Shown here: positions 50,274-59,560 of the stretch, one piece after another
How positions within the stretch are numbered: position 1 is the first letter of the stretch
Layout of the letters: each line of letters opens with the position of its first letter
Assembly (NCBI RefSeq): GCF_900602065.1
Contig: NZ_UWFN01000209.1
Span: 62,001 to 126,000 of the forward strand
DNA: 64,000 nucleotides
Direction of reading: 5' to 3'
From: Pseudomonas viridiflava
Lineage (GTDB): Bacteria > Pseudomonadota > Gammaproteobacteria > Pseudomonadales > Pseudomonadaceae
Translations under genes and position numbers: made by a program
The notes under the pieces: generated by a model
The model's input: only the letters and a program-made list of their open reading frames with translations
The model's database searches: none
What the model was told of the DNA's origin: nothing

Positions 50274-52993
50274 CCAGTATCCCCGCGCCCATCACGCAAA
50301 CCACCGCATCCACCTGTTGCTATTGCGGGGTCGGCTGTGGCGTGCTGATTGAACACGACGGGCGCAACATTATCGGTGTCACAGGCGACCCGACGCATCC
50401 AGCCAACTTTGGCAAGCTGTGCAGCAAAGGCTCAACCCTGCACCTCACTGGTGACCCAAGCGCACGGGCGCTATACCCGGAATTGCGCCTGAGTAAACAG
50501 CTGGGACGCAGCGTTACGGATTGGGACGCGGCCCTTGATCACGCCGCCAATGTCTTCGCAGAAACCATTCGCGAACATGGACCTGACAGCGTCGCGTTTT
50601 ATATTTCGGGACAACTGCTGACAGAGGATTACTACGCGTTCAACAAGCTCGCACGCGCTCTGATTGGCACCAACAATATCGACAGTAATTCCCGGCTGTG
50701 CATGTCGTCCGCCGTGGTGGGCTATAAACGTAGCCTGGGCGCAGACGCACCGCCTTGCAGCTATGAAGACATCGAGCTCAGCGATTGCGTGATGATCGTC
50801 GGCAGCAACATGGCCTACGCCCACCCGATCCTGTTCCGACGCCTGGAAGAAGCGAAAAGCCAGCGTCCCGAGATGAAAATCATCGTCATCGACCCTCGGC
50901 GTACAGACACCTGTGACCTGGCGGACCTGCATCTGGCGATTAACCCCGGAACAGACGTTGCGCTGTTTCACGGCATCCTGCATCTGCTGCTTTGGGAAGG
51001 CAGGGTCGATCAGGATTTCATCGAGCAACACACCGAGGGATATGCCGAGCTCAAAAGCCTGGTGCATCACTACTCGCCGCAAATGGTCGCGCAGACCTGC
51101 GGCATCTCGCTTCAGCAACTGCGGCAATGCGCGCAATGGATCGGCCAGGCACCCAGCTTTCTGTCGCTGTGGTGCATGGGCTTGAATCAGTCCACTGCTG
51201 GCAGCGCCAAAAACAGCGCGTTGATCAACCTGCATCTGGCCACCGGGCAAATAGGCCGCCCCGGTGCCGGCCCGTTTTCTCTGACCGGCCAACCTAATGC
51301 CATGGGCGGTCGCGAGACTGGCAGCCTCTCCAACCTGCTTCCCGGCCACCGGGAAGCGGCCAACGCCGAGCATCGGGCTGAAGTGGCACAGTACTGGGGT
51401 GTCGATACATTGCCCGACACTCCTGGTTTGTCAGCGATCGAACTGTTCGAGCAGATGCGCAACGGTACGATCAAAGCGGTATGGATCGCCTGCACAAATC
51501 CGGCACAGTCGCTGCCTGATCAGACTCATGTACGCGAAGCCTTGAGCACATGCCCATTCGTGGTCCTTCAGGAAGCTTTTCGCACCACTGAAACCGCCCG
51601 CTTCGCTGACCTGCTGCTGCCCGCGGCCAGTTGGGGCGAAAAAGAAGGCTCGGTGACCAATTCCGAACGGCGTATCTCCCATGTGCGCAAAGCCGTTGCG
51701 GCGCCCGGCGAAGCGCGCCCCGATTGGGCAATTACAGTCGATTTCGCACAACGTCTTCAGGCCCGACTGCAACCTGATACCGCCGCTCTTTTTGATTTCC
51801 AGCAGCCCCAAGCACTGTTCGACGAATACAAGCAGCTGACCCAAGGTCGCGACCTGGACTTGTCCGGCATCAGCTACGAGATCATTGATCAGCGCGGGCC
51901 GCAGCAATGGCCATTCCCGGTCGGCGCCACCAGCGGCACAGCCAGACTGTATCTGGAGGGTGTATTTCCAACACCATCCGGCAAAGCCCGATTCATCAGC
52001 GAACCGTACAGCGCTGCCAAAGAGCTACGCGACAGCCGCTTCCCGCTGACCCTGAACACCGGCCGCCTGCGTGATCAATGGCACGGCATGAGCCGCACAG
52101 GCACCGCTGCGCGCTTGTTCGGCCATGTGAGTGAAGCAGTACTGAGCCTGCATCCGGAAGATCTGCATCGCTATCGACTGGAAACGGGTGATTTGGTCAA
52201 TCTGCAAAGCAGACGTGGCAGTGTGATCGTTCCCGTTGGCAGCGATGACGGCTTGCGGGCTGGCCATGCCTTCATCCCCATGCACTGGGGAGATCGATTC
52301 CTCAAGGGCGGAGTAAATGTACTCATCCAGCCAGCGTTCGATCCAATTTCCAGGCAACCTGAGCTGAAGCACTCTGGCGTGCGGATCGACAAAGTCGACC
52401 TGCCGTGGCGACTGTTCATCCTGATCGAAGGCGACGTGCAATGCCGTCTGGATGCGTTGCGTTCGTTATGCGACGAGTTTCCCTATACCAGCCTAAGCCT
52501 TGCAGGACGTGAACGTCCTGCACTAACACTGCGTGCAGCCAATGGCGAAGCCCCGACTCAGGAGCTGCTGGATCGAATTGACCAGTTGCTGGGGCTGGAT
52601 CACGGCCCCGTACTGGCTTATGACGATAATCGCCAAGGCATCAGCAAGCGCATTCGCCTGGACCAAGGCCGGATAACCGCCATCCGCCTATGCGGAGAAA
52701 CCCTTGCCAAAGAATGGCTGCAAAGTTTGTGGCTGGACGGGCGGGAAATCGACGACGAGGTGCGTCGCTGGCTGCTCGCGCCGATAAGCCGCGCACCAGG
52801 CACCGGGGCAGGCAAAGCATCAAGCGGAAAAACCCTGTGCAACTGCATGAATATCAGTGAAAGCGCGGTGTGCGATGGCATTGCGAAAGGTATGGACCTG
52901 ATTCAACTAAAGACACAACTGGGCTGCGGCAGCATGTGTGGCTCTTGCGTGCCGGAAATCAAACGACTGCTGACGACCGTCGCGATCAACTGA
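50264..52993 (+). CDS. nasC: Assimilatory nitrate reductase, catalytic subunit with C-terminal BFD-type iron-sulfur domain
   Basis: 909 residues, start overlapping the oxidoreductase stop. N-terminal [4Fe-4S] motif CCYCGVGCGVLIEHD with the fourth Cys in KLCSKGST; molybdopterin (bis-MGD) binding through NNIDSNSRLCMSSAVVGYKR, IDPRRTDTCDLADLHLAINP, and C-terminal TGRLRDQWHGMSRTG. The Mo ligand is probably Cys in SRLCMSS. Residues about 850-905 are a [2Fe-2S] BFD-like domain (CNCMNISESAVCDGIAKG, CGSMCGSCVPEIK) that can accept electrons. It reduces nitrate to nitrite in the cytoplasm. Named by P. aeruginosa usage (PA1779). Confidence 0.94.
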   Translation: MRLTSIPAPITQTTASTCCYCGVGCGVLIEHDGRNIIGVTGDPTHPANFGKLCSKGSTLHLTGDPSARALYPELRLSKQLGRSVTDWDAALDHAANVFAETIREHGPDSVAFYISGQLLTEDYYAFNKLARALIGTNNIDSNSRLCMSSAVVGYKRSLGADAPPCSYEDIELSDCVMIVGSNMAYAHPILFRRLEEAKSQRPEMKIIVIDPRRTDTCDLADLHLAINPGTDVALFHGILHLLLWEGRVDQDFIEQHTEGYAELKSLVHHYSPQMVAQTCGISLQQLRQCAQWIGQAPSFLSLWCMGLNQSTAGSAKNSALINLHLATGQIGRPGAGPFSLTGQPNAMGGRETGSLSNLLPGHREAANAEHRAEVAQYWGVDTLPDTPGLSAIELFEQMRNGTIKAVWIACTNPAQSLPDQTHVREALSTCPFVVLQEAFRTTETARFADLLLPAASWGEKEGSVTNSERRISHVRKAVAAPGEARPDWAITVDFAQRLQARLQPDTAALFDFQQPQALFDEYKQLTQGRDLDLSGISYEIIDQRGPQQWPFPVGATSGTARLYLEGVFPTPSGKARFISEPYSAAKELRDSRFPLTLNTGRLRDQWHGMSRTGTAARLFGHVSEAVLSLHPEDLHRYRLETGDLVNLQSRRGSVIVPVGSDDGLRAGHAFIPMHWGDRFLKGGVNVLIQPAFDPISRQPELKHSGVRIDKVDLPWRLFILIEGDVQCRLDALRSLCDEFPYTSLSLAGRERPALTLRAANGEAPTQELLDRIDQLLGLDHGPVLAYDDNRQGISKRIRLDQGRITAIRLCGETLAKEWLQSLWLDGREIDDEVRRWLLAPISRAPGTGAGKASSGKTLCNCMNISESAVCDGIAKGMDLIQLKTQLGCGSMCGSCVPEIKRLLTTVAIN

Positions 52994-53006
52994 TGAGGTG
53001 AATAGC

Positions 53007-53756
53007 ATGAATGCAAAAGTCTGGCTGGTCGGCGCCGGCCCGGGTGATCCAGAGTTGCTGACCCTAAAAGCCGTAAGAGCACTGCGCGAAGCCGACGTGG
53101 TGTTGATCGATGACCTGGTCAACAACGCAGTACTGGAGCATTGCCCGGGCGCGCGCGTTATTGCCGTAGGTAAACGCGGTGGCTGCCGCTCGACGCCGCA
53201 AGCGTTCATCCATCGTTTGATGCTGCGCTATGTGCGTCAGGGCAAATGCGTGGTGCGCCTGAAAGGCGGCGACCCGTGCATATTCGGTCGCGGCGGCGAA
53301 GAAGCCGATTGGCTGCGTGCTCATGGGGTTGAAGTTGAACTGGTCAATGGCATCACGGCAGGCCTTGCAGGCGCGACGCAATGTGGAATATCCCTGACCT
53401 TGCGGGGTATCAGTCGTGGCGTGACGCTGGTGACAGCTCACACTCAGGACGACAGTACATTGAACTGGCAAGCACTGGCACAAGGAGGAACAACGCTGGT
53501 GGTGTACATGGGCGTGGCAAAACTGGGCGAAATACGCGAGAGCCTGATCAGTGGCGGGATGTCACTGAACATGCCCGTGGCGATGATCGAGAATGCTTCC
53601 CTGCCTCAGCAAAGGGAGTGCCGGAGCTCACTGGCCGATATGCAGCAGGACGCAGCCCTTTTCGAACTGAAAAGCCCGGCCATTCTGGTCATCGGAGAGG
53701 TTGCGGGCGCAATGGATGTTGCGGTGCTGGAACAAGCAGCCAGTCAAACGGCTTGA
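53007..53756 (+). CDS. cobA: Uroporphyrinogen-III C-methyltransferase
   Basis: 249 residues from the ATG at 53007, with GAGG 9 bases ahead. WLVGAGPGDPELLTLKAVRA (SAM-binding), VVRLKGGDPCIFGRGGEEAD, GITAGLAGATQCGISLTLRG and VVYMGVAKLGEIRESL are standard SUMT motifs. It makes precorrin-2 for siroheme and cobalamin. In nitrate loci it supplies siroheme for nitrite reductase, yet no nitrite reductase is encoded here. Last gene of the operon, followed by a terminator. Confidence 0.95.
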   Translation: MNAKVWLVGAGPGDPELLTLKAVRALREADVVLIDDLVNNAVLEHCPGARVIAVGKRGGCRSTPQAFIHRLMLRYVRQGKCVVRLKGGDPCIFGRGGEEADWLRAHGVEVELVNGITAGLAGATQCGISLTLRGISRGVTLVTAHTQDDSTLNWQALAQGGTTLVVYMGVAKLGEIRESLISGGMSLNMPVAMIENASLPQQRECRSSLADMQQDAALFELKSPAILVIGEVAGAMDVAVLEQAASQTA

Positions 53757-53783
53757 ACGACAGAGTAAATCGCAGGCAAAGAA

Positions 53784-53812
53784 AAGCCCGGCATTAGCCG
53801 GGCTTCTCTTTT
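53784..53812. terminator. Intrinsic terminator between cobA and oprF
   Basis: AAGCCCGGC and GCCGGGCTT form a perfect 9-base stem with loop ATTA; CTCTTTT follows on the plus strand and TTTC on the minus. Probably serves both convergent genes. Confidence 0.85.
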
Positions 53813-53844
53813 ACACCGCTATTGAAGCGAGTAAAGCAGGCTAA

Positions 53845-54879
53845 TTACTTAGCTTGTGCTTCAACTTCAGCTTCTACGCGACGGTTAACAGCGCGGCCAG
53901 CGTCAGTTGCGTTGTCAGCAACTGGACGGGATTCGCCATAACCAACCGAGTTTACGCGGCTAGCGCCAACACCGTACTGGTTAACCAGAACCTGTTTAAC
54001 GGCGTTTGCACGACGCTCGGACAGTTTTTGGTTGTAAGCGTCAGGACCGACGGAGTCAGTGTGACCTTCAACAGTGGTGGTGGTTTGTGGGTACTGTTGC
54101 ATGAAGTCAGCGAGGTTCTTGATGTCGCCGTAGCTGTTAGGCTTGACTACGGATTTGTCGAAATCGAACTTCACGTCCAGCTCAACACGAACCACTTCGG
54201 CAACTGCTGGGCAGCCATCAGCGTCAACGGTAACGTTGGCTGGGGTGTCCGGGCACTTGTCGACGTTGTCGCACACGCCGTCGTTGTCGCTGTCGGAGCA
54301 CACTTCAGCTACTGGAGCTGGTGCTGCTTCAACTTTCTTGGAGCCGCCACCGAAGTTTACGCCGATACCGACGCTAGGAGCCCACTCGGTGTCGCCTTGG
54401 TCGATGTTGTACTGAGCTTCAACGCCAGCACGGGCATAGAAGTTGTCAGTGAAGTAAAGCTTGGCACCGCCGCCGATGTTGGCGAAGGTAGAACCGTTAC
54501 GGCCGCCGCGAGCGTCTTGACCGATGCTTTGATCAGAGAAACCAGCCGAAACGTACGGACGCAGCATGTCGCCCGGGTTGTTGAAGTGGTACAGAGCGTC
54601 CAGGGCAGTGTTGGAGCCCTTGATGTTCTTGCCACTGTCGCTGCGAACGTTGTGAACTTCGTCGTAACCCAGACGTACTTCTACGTCGTCGGTCAGGAAG
54701 TAGCCAATCGAGCCGCCGAACAGGTTGCCGTCGTTTTTAAAGTTACGGGCGCTGTCGTAGTACTCTTTCTTGGCGAAGCCTTCGATTTCGACTGCGCCTT
54801 GGCCTTGTGCCAGAGCGCCGAAAGATGCCGCGGCAACAATAGTACCAATGGCCAAGCCCAAGGTGTTTTTCAGTTTCAT
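53845..54879 (-). CDS. oprF: Major outer membrane porin OprF
   Basis: 344 residues. Signal peptide of 24 (LGLAIGTIVAAASFGALAQG). N-terminal eight-strand barrel (to about 175), a Pro/Ala linker, a Cys-rich calcium-binding-like stretch (CSDSDNDGVCDNVDKCPD) and a C-terminal OmpA peptidoglycan-binding domain (VKFDFDKSVVKPNSYGDIKN, VEGHTDSVGPDAYNQKLSER). General porin and wall anchor. It lies 107 bases after sigX; transcription from a SigX promoter in that gap is known for Pseudomonas, though I did not identify the site here. Confidence 0.97.
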   Translation of the reverse strand: MKLKNTLGLAIGTIVAAASFGALAQGQGAVEIEGFAKKEYYDSARNFKNDGNLFGGSIGYFLTDDVEVRLGYDEVHNVRSDSGKNIKGSNTALDALYHFNNPGDMLRPYVSAGFSDQSIGQDARGGRNGSTFANIGGGAKLYFTDNFYARAGVEAQYNIDQGDTEWAPSVGIGVNFGGGSKKVEAAPAPVAEVCSDSDNDGVCDNVDKCPDTPANVTVDADGCPAVAEVVRVELDVKFDFDKSVVKPNSYGDIKNLADFMQQYPQTTTTVEGHTDSVGPDAYNQKLSERRANAVKQVLVNQYGVGASRVNSVGYGESRPVADNATDAGRAVNRRVEAEVEAQAK

Positions 54880-54986
54880 CCGTTAAATCCCCATCTGGTG
54901 ATTGTAAAGCAGTCCCACATCGCTGGGGACAACTCATCGGCAAGTCTATCAGAACTTGCCTGCTCGTTAGAGATATTTGCACCGAG

Positions 54987-55577
54987 TTAAGTTTCGGTAA
55001 TGCCTGCAAATTTCTCACGTAATTTATCTAAAGCCCGCTTGTAGCGCATTTTCGTTGCACTCAAGCCCATGTGCATGATGTCTGCGATCTCCTGGAATTC
55101 AAGTTCTGCGACAAATCGCAGTACCAGAATCTCCCGATCGATCGGGTTCACATGCACCAGCCAGCGATCAAGCCCGCCCCGCTCTTCAGGTTTAGGCGTC
55201 TTTTCTTCCGACGCTTCCTCAAGTGGATCCAGACTCAAAGCGTCCATCAAGCGACGCTTACGCCGTTCCTTTCTGTACTGCGTGATGCATTCGTTGTAAG
55301 TGATGCTGTACAGCCATGTTTTGAATTTCGATTTACCCTCGAAATTCTTCAAGCCATACAACACCTTAAGCATCACTTCCTGACAGACATCATCAGCATC
55401 GCGATCGTTCCCTAAATAACGTGCACAGACGTTAAAAAGTGTTCGTTGATAGCGACGCATCAACTCTTCGTAAGCCCGCGTCACATGAAAAAGTTCGACG
55501 TGGGCGCGCGCAACCAGCTCCTCATCAGAGAGCTCGCGGGGGTCGTAGCGCATCGATAGCGGTTGAGGGTTATTCAA
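54987..55577 (-). CDS. sigX: ECF sigma factor SigX
   Basis: 196 residues. Region 2 (AYEELMRRYQRTLFNVCARY, DADDVCQEVMLKVLYGLKNF) and region 4 (NPIDREILVLRFVAELEFQE, IADIMHMGLSATKMRYKRAL) match SigX nearly end to end. The start is TTG; the sequence from that codon (MNNPQPLSMRYDPREL) lines up with SigX of P. aeruginosa, so the next ATG eight codons later is less likely. SigX responds to envelope and osmotic stress and drives oprF and fatty acid genes. No anti-sigma gene adjoins; CmpX/CfrX-type neighbours are upstream. Confidence 0.95.
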   Translation of the reverse strand: MNNPQPLSMRYDPRELSDEELVARAHVELFHVTRAYEELMRRYQRTLFNVCARYLGNDRDADDVCQEVMLKVLYGLKNFEGKSKFKTWLYSITYNECITQYRKERRKRRLMDALSLDPLEEASEEKTPKPEERGGLDRWLVHVNPIDREILVLRFVAELEFQEIADIMHMGLSATKMRYKRALDKLREKFAGITET

Positions 55578-55663
55578 AACAAGTCGTGCCGACAGTCAGG
55601 TCAATGGCCGCCACTGCCATTGAAACGGCAATTTGTGGCGGCATAGAGTAGCAGGTTAGCCGC

Positions 55664-56488
55664 TTAACGGCTGCTCACTCGCTGTTCCAGAAGGACGCGG
55701 TTGGACAATGAAACCAACTCCCCGTCATCTGTAAGCAGTGTGGTTTTCACCGTGCCAATCTCTTCAATCTGCCCTTCAACATCGCCAACACGCACCTCTT
55801 GGCCTACCTGATACAACTCCCGCACATAAATCCCTGCCAGTATTTGGCCAGCAAGCTCACGACTTCCCAGGCCCATGGCCAGCGCAATTGCCAGACCAAC
55901 GGTAATCAAACCGATCACAATTACATGGTTCAGCAGGTCAGTTTTGACCTCCAGCTGACTGATCGCCACCGAAATACTGATAATAATGACCAGCCCCTGA
56001 GCGATTCGCCCCAGACCCGCGGAATAATCCAGCCCTACTCCTTCCGCCGCGCCACGCACCAGACCGTTGACCAGTTGCGCCAGCAGTACACCGACCAGCA
56101 GCACCAGAGCGGCACCAAAAACCTTGGGCAGATAAAGCGCCAGCATGTCCAGCGTTGCGGAAACGCGCTCAAGCCCCAGCGATTCAGCGGCCGAAACCAG
56201 AAAGATCAACAAGACGAACCAGTAAACAATCTTGCCGATGAGAGTGGAAATCGGCACCTGAACGCCTGCACGGCTGATCAGTTTGGTCAGGCCGGTGCCT
56301 GCCATCAGACGATCAAGGCCTAGTTTGGCGAGCAACTTTGACAACAGGGTGTCGAGCAGTTTGGCGACCACGAAACCCAGCAGTACGACCACCAGTGCGC
56401 CGAACAGATTCGGGATGAAATTTGCAACTTTGGTCCACAATGCAGTCATTGCGGCAACCAGACTCTGAGTCCAGAGATCCAATTCCAT
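55664..56488 (-). CDS. cmpX: Small-conductance mechanosensitive channel-like protein CmpX
   Basis: 274 residues. TM-helix repeat modules (FIPNLFGALVVVLLGFVVAK; LPKVFGAALVLLVGVLLAQ) and a C-terminal MscS-like beta domain (GIYVRELYQVGQEVRVGDVE, EIGTVKTTLLTDDGE). In P. aeruginosa CmpX influences SigX activity and membrane properties. ATG at 56488; a TTG two codons earlier has AAGG better spaced. It starts 2 bases after the crfX stop. Confidence 0.93.
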   Translation of the reverse strand: MELDLWTQSLVAAMTALWTKVANFIPNLFGALVVVLLGFVVAKLLDTLLSKLLAKLGLDRLMAGTGLTKLISRAGVQVPISTLIGKIVYWFVLLIFLVSAAESLGLERVSATLDMLALYLPKVFGAALVLLVGVLLAQLVNGLVRGAAEGVGLDYSAGLGRIAQGLVIIISISVAISQLEVKTDLLNHVIVIGLITVGLAIALAMGLGSRELAGQILAGIYVRELYQVGQEVRVGDVEGQIEEIGTVKTTLLTDDGELVSLSNRVLLEQRVSSR

Positions 56489-56490
56489 GT

Positions 56491-56739
56491 TCAATCAGCC
56501 TTATCGACAGGACGAGCGGTAGAATTCTTTTGACGTGAAACCGGTGCAACGTGGGCTGAGCCATTGTTCAAGGCGATCATCATCGCTTCGGTCCAGCGCC
56601 CCAGCAGACTGAACAACACACCCGCGCCCACTTGGCGATTGGCGGTTTTCAATACGCGTCCCAGGCAGGCGTCATCATCCCGGCTGGAGGAAGACGACTT
56701 GAGCATGTCGCGCAATGATTCTTCAAACGGATCGTGCAT
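56491..56739 (-). CDS. crfX: CrfX protein
   Basis: 82 residues from the ATG at 56739 with AGAGG 6 bases ahead. MHDPFEESLRDMLKSSSSSRD then GRVLKTANRQVGAGVLFSLL match CrfX (CfrX), a small protein of unknown function always located before cmpX in the sigX region. Middle part hydrophobic, ends polar. In the same operon as cmpX. Confidence 0.9.
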   Translation of the reverse strand: MHDPFEESLRDMLKSSSSSRDDDACLGRVLKTANRQVGAGVLFSLLGRWTEAMMIALNNGSAHVAPVSRQKNSTARPVDKAD

Positions 56740-56828
56740 AGGCACCTCTCGTAACGTCCAGAGAAGACGTGAACCAATCCGGGTGAGTCACAAACTGCCC
56801 CGTGGACGAACGTTAAAAATTGTAACCG

Positions 56829-57824
56829 TCACACCCAGCGCAACCGCCGGAACAGCCACCACTGCCCTAACGCCAGCGCGACAATCAATGCGCAGGCGAC
56901 CAAAAAACCATAAGGGCTGTCAGAGCCAGGGATACCACCCACGTTAATGCCCAGCAGGCCGGTCAAAAAACTCATGGGCAGAAATATCCCGGTAATGATG
57001 CCAAAGCGGTACATGGTGTGATTCATGCGCTCGCGCAGCCGCCGGTCTTCGGACTCCAGCACCAGCCCCACTCGCTCGCGGGTCAATTCCAGCTCTTCAA
57101 GGTAACGCGTCAGGCTGTTGTTGAGCTCGTTCCAGTAATCAGCGTCATCGTCGACGAACCACGGCAGCTTGCTGCGACTGAGCTGTGCGTAAATTTCCCG
57201 CTGCGGTGAGAGAAAACGGCGTAGCCCTGCGGCGCGGCGTCGAATATGGAGCATATCGCCATGTTCGGGGGCATACCGCTCGTCAGCATCTATCTTTTCT
57301 TCCTCTTCATCGACCGATTCGGTGAGGTCACCCACTAGCGCCTGCACCTTGTCTGTCAGGTATTGGGCGAGATAAAGAATCAGCTCAGATGCAGTTTTTG
57401 GCCCCTTGCCTTCGTTGAGCTGCTCGATCAACTCGTCGGTGGCCCGCAATGGACGCAGACGCAGAGAGATGACCTGCTGGGCAGCGGCGAAAATCCGCAC
57501 CGAGACCATGTCTTCCGGCTCGGCCCCCGGGTTGAGATTGACCCCGCGCAGGAACAGCAGCAGCTTTTCGTCAGGCAGTGGCAGCAAGCGTGGCCTGGTA
57601 TTTTCTTCTAGCAGCAGGTCGCAGGCGAATTCACTCAGCCCACTGGCTGTGCGTAACCATGTGTGCGTCTGCGGATGACCGCGATCCCAATGCAGCCAGA
57701 CACTTTCATGCGGCTGCAATTGCAGGCCATCCAGTTCGGTCCGAGCGATGAAACGCGCCCCGCCTTTACCATCCAATACGAGAGCGTGAACCAGCCCCCA
57801 CTGCGCGTTTGTCTCGTCGAACAT
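56829..57824 (-). CDS. cmaX: CorA/ZntB-family metal transporter CmaX
   Basis: 331 residues from the ATG at 57824 (a TTG precedes it). Large cytoplasmic domain rich in charged helices (DLTESVDEEEEKIDADERYA), then two C-terminal membrane helices with the GxN pore motif as GIN in FLTGLLGINVGGIPG, which is the ZntB form; CorA has GMN. Predicted zinc or magnesium channel or exporter. Belongs to the conserved cmaX-crfX-cmpX-sigX-oprF block. Confidence 0.92.
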   Translation of the reverse strand: MFDETNAQWGLVHALVLDGKGGARFIARTELDGLQLQPHESVWLHWDRGHPQTHTWLRTASGLSEFACDLLLEENTRPRLLPLPDEKLLLFLRGVNLNPGAEPEDMVSVRIFAAAQQVISLRLRPLRATDELIEQLNEGKGPKTASELILYLAQYLTDKVQALVGDLTESVDEEEEKIDADERYAPEHGDMLHIRRRAAGLRRFLSPQREIYAQLSRSKLPWFVDDDADYWNELNNSLTRYLEELELTRERVGLVLESEDRRLRERMNHTMYRFGIITGIFLPMSFLTGLLGINVGGIPGSDSPYGFLVACALIVALALGQWWLFRRLRWV

Positions 57825-57835
57825 CAATACTTCGC

Positions 57836-58324
57836 TTATTCGGGCATTGTCAGAGGCGAGGGAGAAACGATCACGCCATTATTGTCGGCATACACATATT
57901 CGCCGGGACGGAACGTAACGCCGGCAAAGGTCACCACGACGTTCAAGTCACCGATACCGCGCTTATGGGTTCTCAGCGGGTGACTGGCCAGCGCCTGGAC
58001 ACCCAGATCAGTCTGCGCCAGAACATCCACGTCGCGGATGCAGCCATAGATCACCATGCCTTGCCAGCCATTGCGCGCTGCCTTTTCGGCGATCATGTCA
58101 CCGAGTAATGCACAACGCAGTGACCCACCGCCGTCTACGACCAGAACCTTGCCCTTTCCGTCCAGCTCGGCCTGCTCCTTGACCAGCGAGTTGTCCTCAA
58201 AGCATTTCACGGTGACGATTTCGCCGCCGAACGAATCACGACCACCGAAGTTACTGAACATCGGTTCAAGTACCTGAACCAGGTCAGGATAGGCGTCGCA
58301 CAAATCGGGCGTGAGGTAATGCAT
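57836..58324 (-). CDS. rraA: RraA-family protein (regulator of RNase E activity / HMG aldolase-like)
   Basis: 162 residues from the ATG at 58324 with AGGAG 7 bases ahead. [40 protein letters not shown] (G-x-L-R-x-A-L-x-G), [20 protein letters not shown] with the R-D pair, and [11 protein letters not shown]. coli RraA inhibits RNase E by binding its C-terminal region; relatives act as HMG/OMG aldolases, so either role is possible. Ends 12 bases before cmaX. Confidence 0.93.
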   Translation of the reverse strand: MHYLTPDLCDAYPDLVQVLEPMFSNFGGRDSFGGEIVTVKCFEDNSLVKEQAELDGKGKVLVVDGGGSLRCALLGDMIAEKAARNGWQGMVIYGCIRDVDVLAQTDLGVQALASHPLRTHKRGIGDLNVVVTFAGVTFRPGEYVYADNNGVIVSPSPLTMPE

Positions 58325-58470
58325 GGCGAAACTCCTGTCAGTGAAGGGTCGGTCTCTGCTTATGAACCGTAGCTCATAAAAAGAGGACGTAGCCAGCTTC
58401 ATGACCTTTAACTGAACTGCACTTGCGTCGTAGCTTAATCGCACGGCAGCAGCAGGGAAACACCTTGCGC

Positions 58471-59463
58471 TCAGTCCCCCACGGCGATCGGCGTTTGCGA
58501 CAGCTCCTGTACAGGGACGCAGCCTTCGCTCAGCCACTCGGTAACCAGCGGCCAGACTTCTCGCTGGGCATTTTTGCTGACCAGCATCTGTACGTGATCG
58601 AAGTCTTGCGAGAAACCCTGCTCACGCCCCAGGCTGATGAACTTGCGCTGTGCTGATCCGATCTGATCAAAAAGCTTGCGACAGGCCCAGACGGGATCTT
58701 GATGATCACCGACCGCAGCCACCGCGAGTACGGGCACTTCAACGCCTGGCAAGCCAGCCCACCAGTCAGTTTCCCTGTCACCGAAACGTCCGAACAGACC
58801 ATGCCAACGCATGCTTTCCAGCACCAACCCGATCGGTTCGTCTTCTGGACCACGCTTGAAACGCGGGCCGGAAATATGCTCGAACGGCTTGAGCAGCAAG
58901 CGGCCAGCCCATTGCACCGGGGGCATTTTCAGCGGCCAGTAATTGCGGCTGACCTGACTCCCGAACAAGGCGACAGAGGCCGCGCCTGGAGGACCGAGAT
59001 ACTGCCCGCCCAATGCCGCTGCGAGCGTGGTGCCGCCAAGCGAGTGGCCAATCCAGTGCGGAATCTGACCACTTTGCTCGCGGACGAATGCTGCGATAGC
59101 AGGCACGTCGTAGCGCGCATAATCCGCAACCCGGTTATAGCGATAGGCTTCGTTGCGTGCCGACAGTCCGTGCCCGCGCATTTCCGGTATCCAGACATCG
59201 AAACCTGCCCGAGCCAGGTATGCACCCAGACCGATGCCTTTAGGCGAATACCAGAAGCGCCGGTTTGAAAAGCTGCCATGCATGAGGATCACCGGCACAC
59301 CCCGAACATCGGACTGGGCCACAAGGCCGAGACGTGTCACGGCAATTTCGACACTGTAGTCGGGGCTGTTGGCAGGCTTCAGGCGGTATACGTCTTCGAC
59401 CAGATCACCGCGACGCTCGGCGCTGATCAGAGCGACAGGAAAGAGAGTGCTGCTGCTTTGCAT
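58471..59463 (-). CDS. Alpha/beta-fold hydrolase
   Basis: 330 residues from the ATG at 59463. [17 protein letters not shown] (oxyanion-side HG), nucleophile elbow [11 protein letters not shown], acid [10 protein letters not shown] region and FDHVQML for the catalytic His. This is a cytoplasmic esterase or lipase of the alpha/beta hydrolase family, matching the gene next to rraA and ppsA in P. aeruginosa (PA1771). Substrate unknown. Confidence 0.88.
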   Translation of the reverse strand: MQSSSTLFPVALISAERRGDLVEDVYRLKPANSPDYSVEIAVTRLGLVAQSDVRGVPVILMHGSFSNRRFWYSPKGIGLGAYLARAGFDVWIPEMRGHGLSARNEAYRYNRVADYARYDVPAIAAFVREQSGQIPHWIGHSLGGTTLAAALGGQYLGPPGAASVALFGSQVSRNYWPLKMPPVQWAGRLLLKPFEHISGPRFKRGPEDEPIGLVLESMRWHGLFGRFGDRETDWWAGLPGVEVPVLAVAAVGDHQDPVWACRKLFDQIGSAQRKFISLGREQGFSQDFDHVQMLVSKNAQREVWPLVTEWLSEGCVPVQELSQTPIAVGD

Positions 59464-59512
59464 ATTGCTCAAACAATCAAAGGTCGGTGTGGAAACCGTC
59501 CATGGTAAACGT

Positions 59513-59548
59513 AAAAAAGCCCCGGCTCATGTGAATGAACCGGGGCTT
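59513..59548 (-). terminator. Intrinsic terminator of ppsA
   Basis: On the minus strand AAGCCCCGG and CCGGGGCTT enclose TTCAT/ATGAG, giving a 14-base stem with a G-T pair and loop TCAC, then six T. It lies 12 bases after the ppsA stop. Confidence 0.9.
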
Positions 59549-59560
59549 CACTCAGTCACA

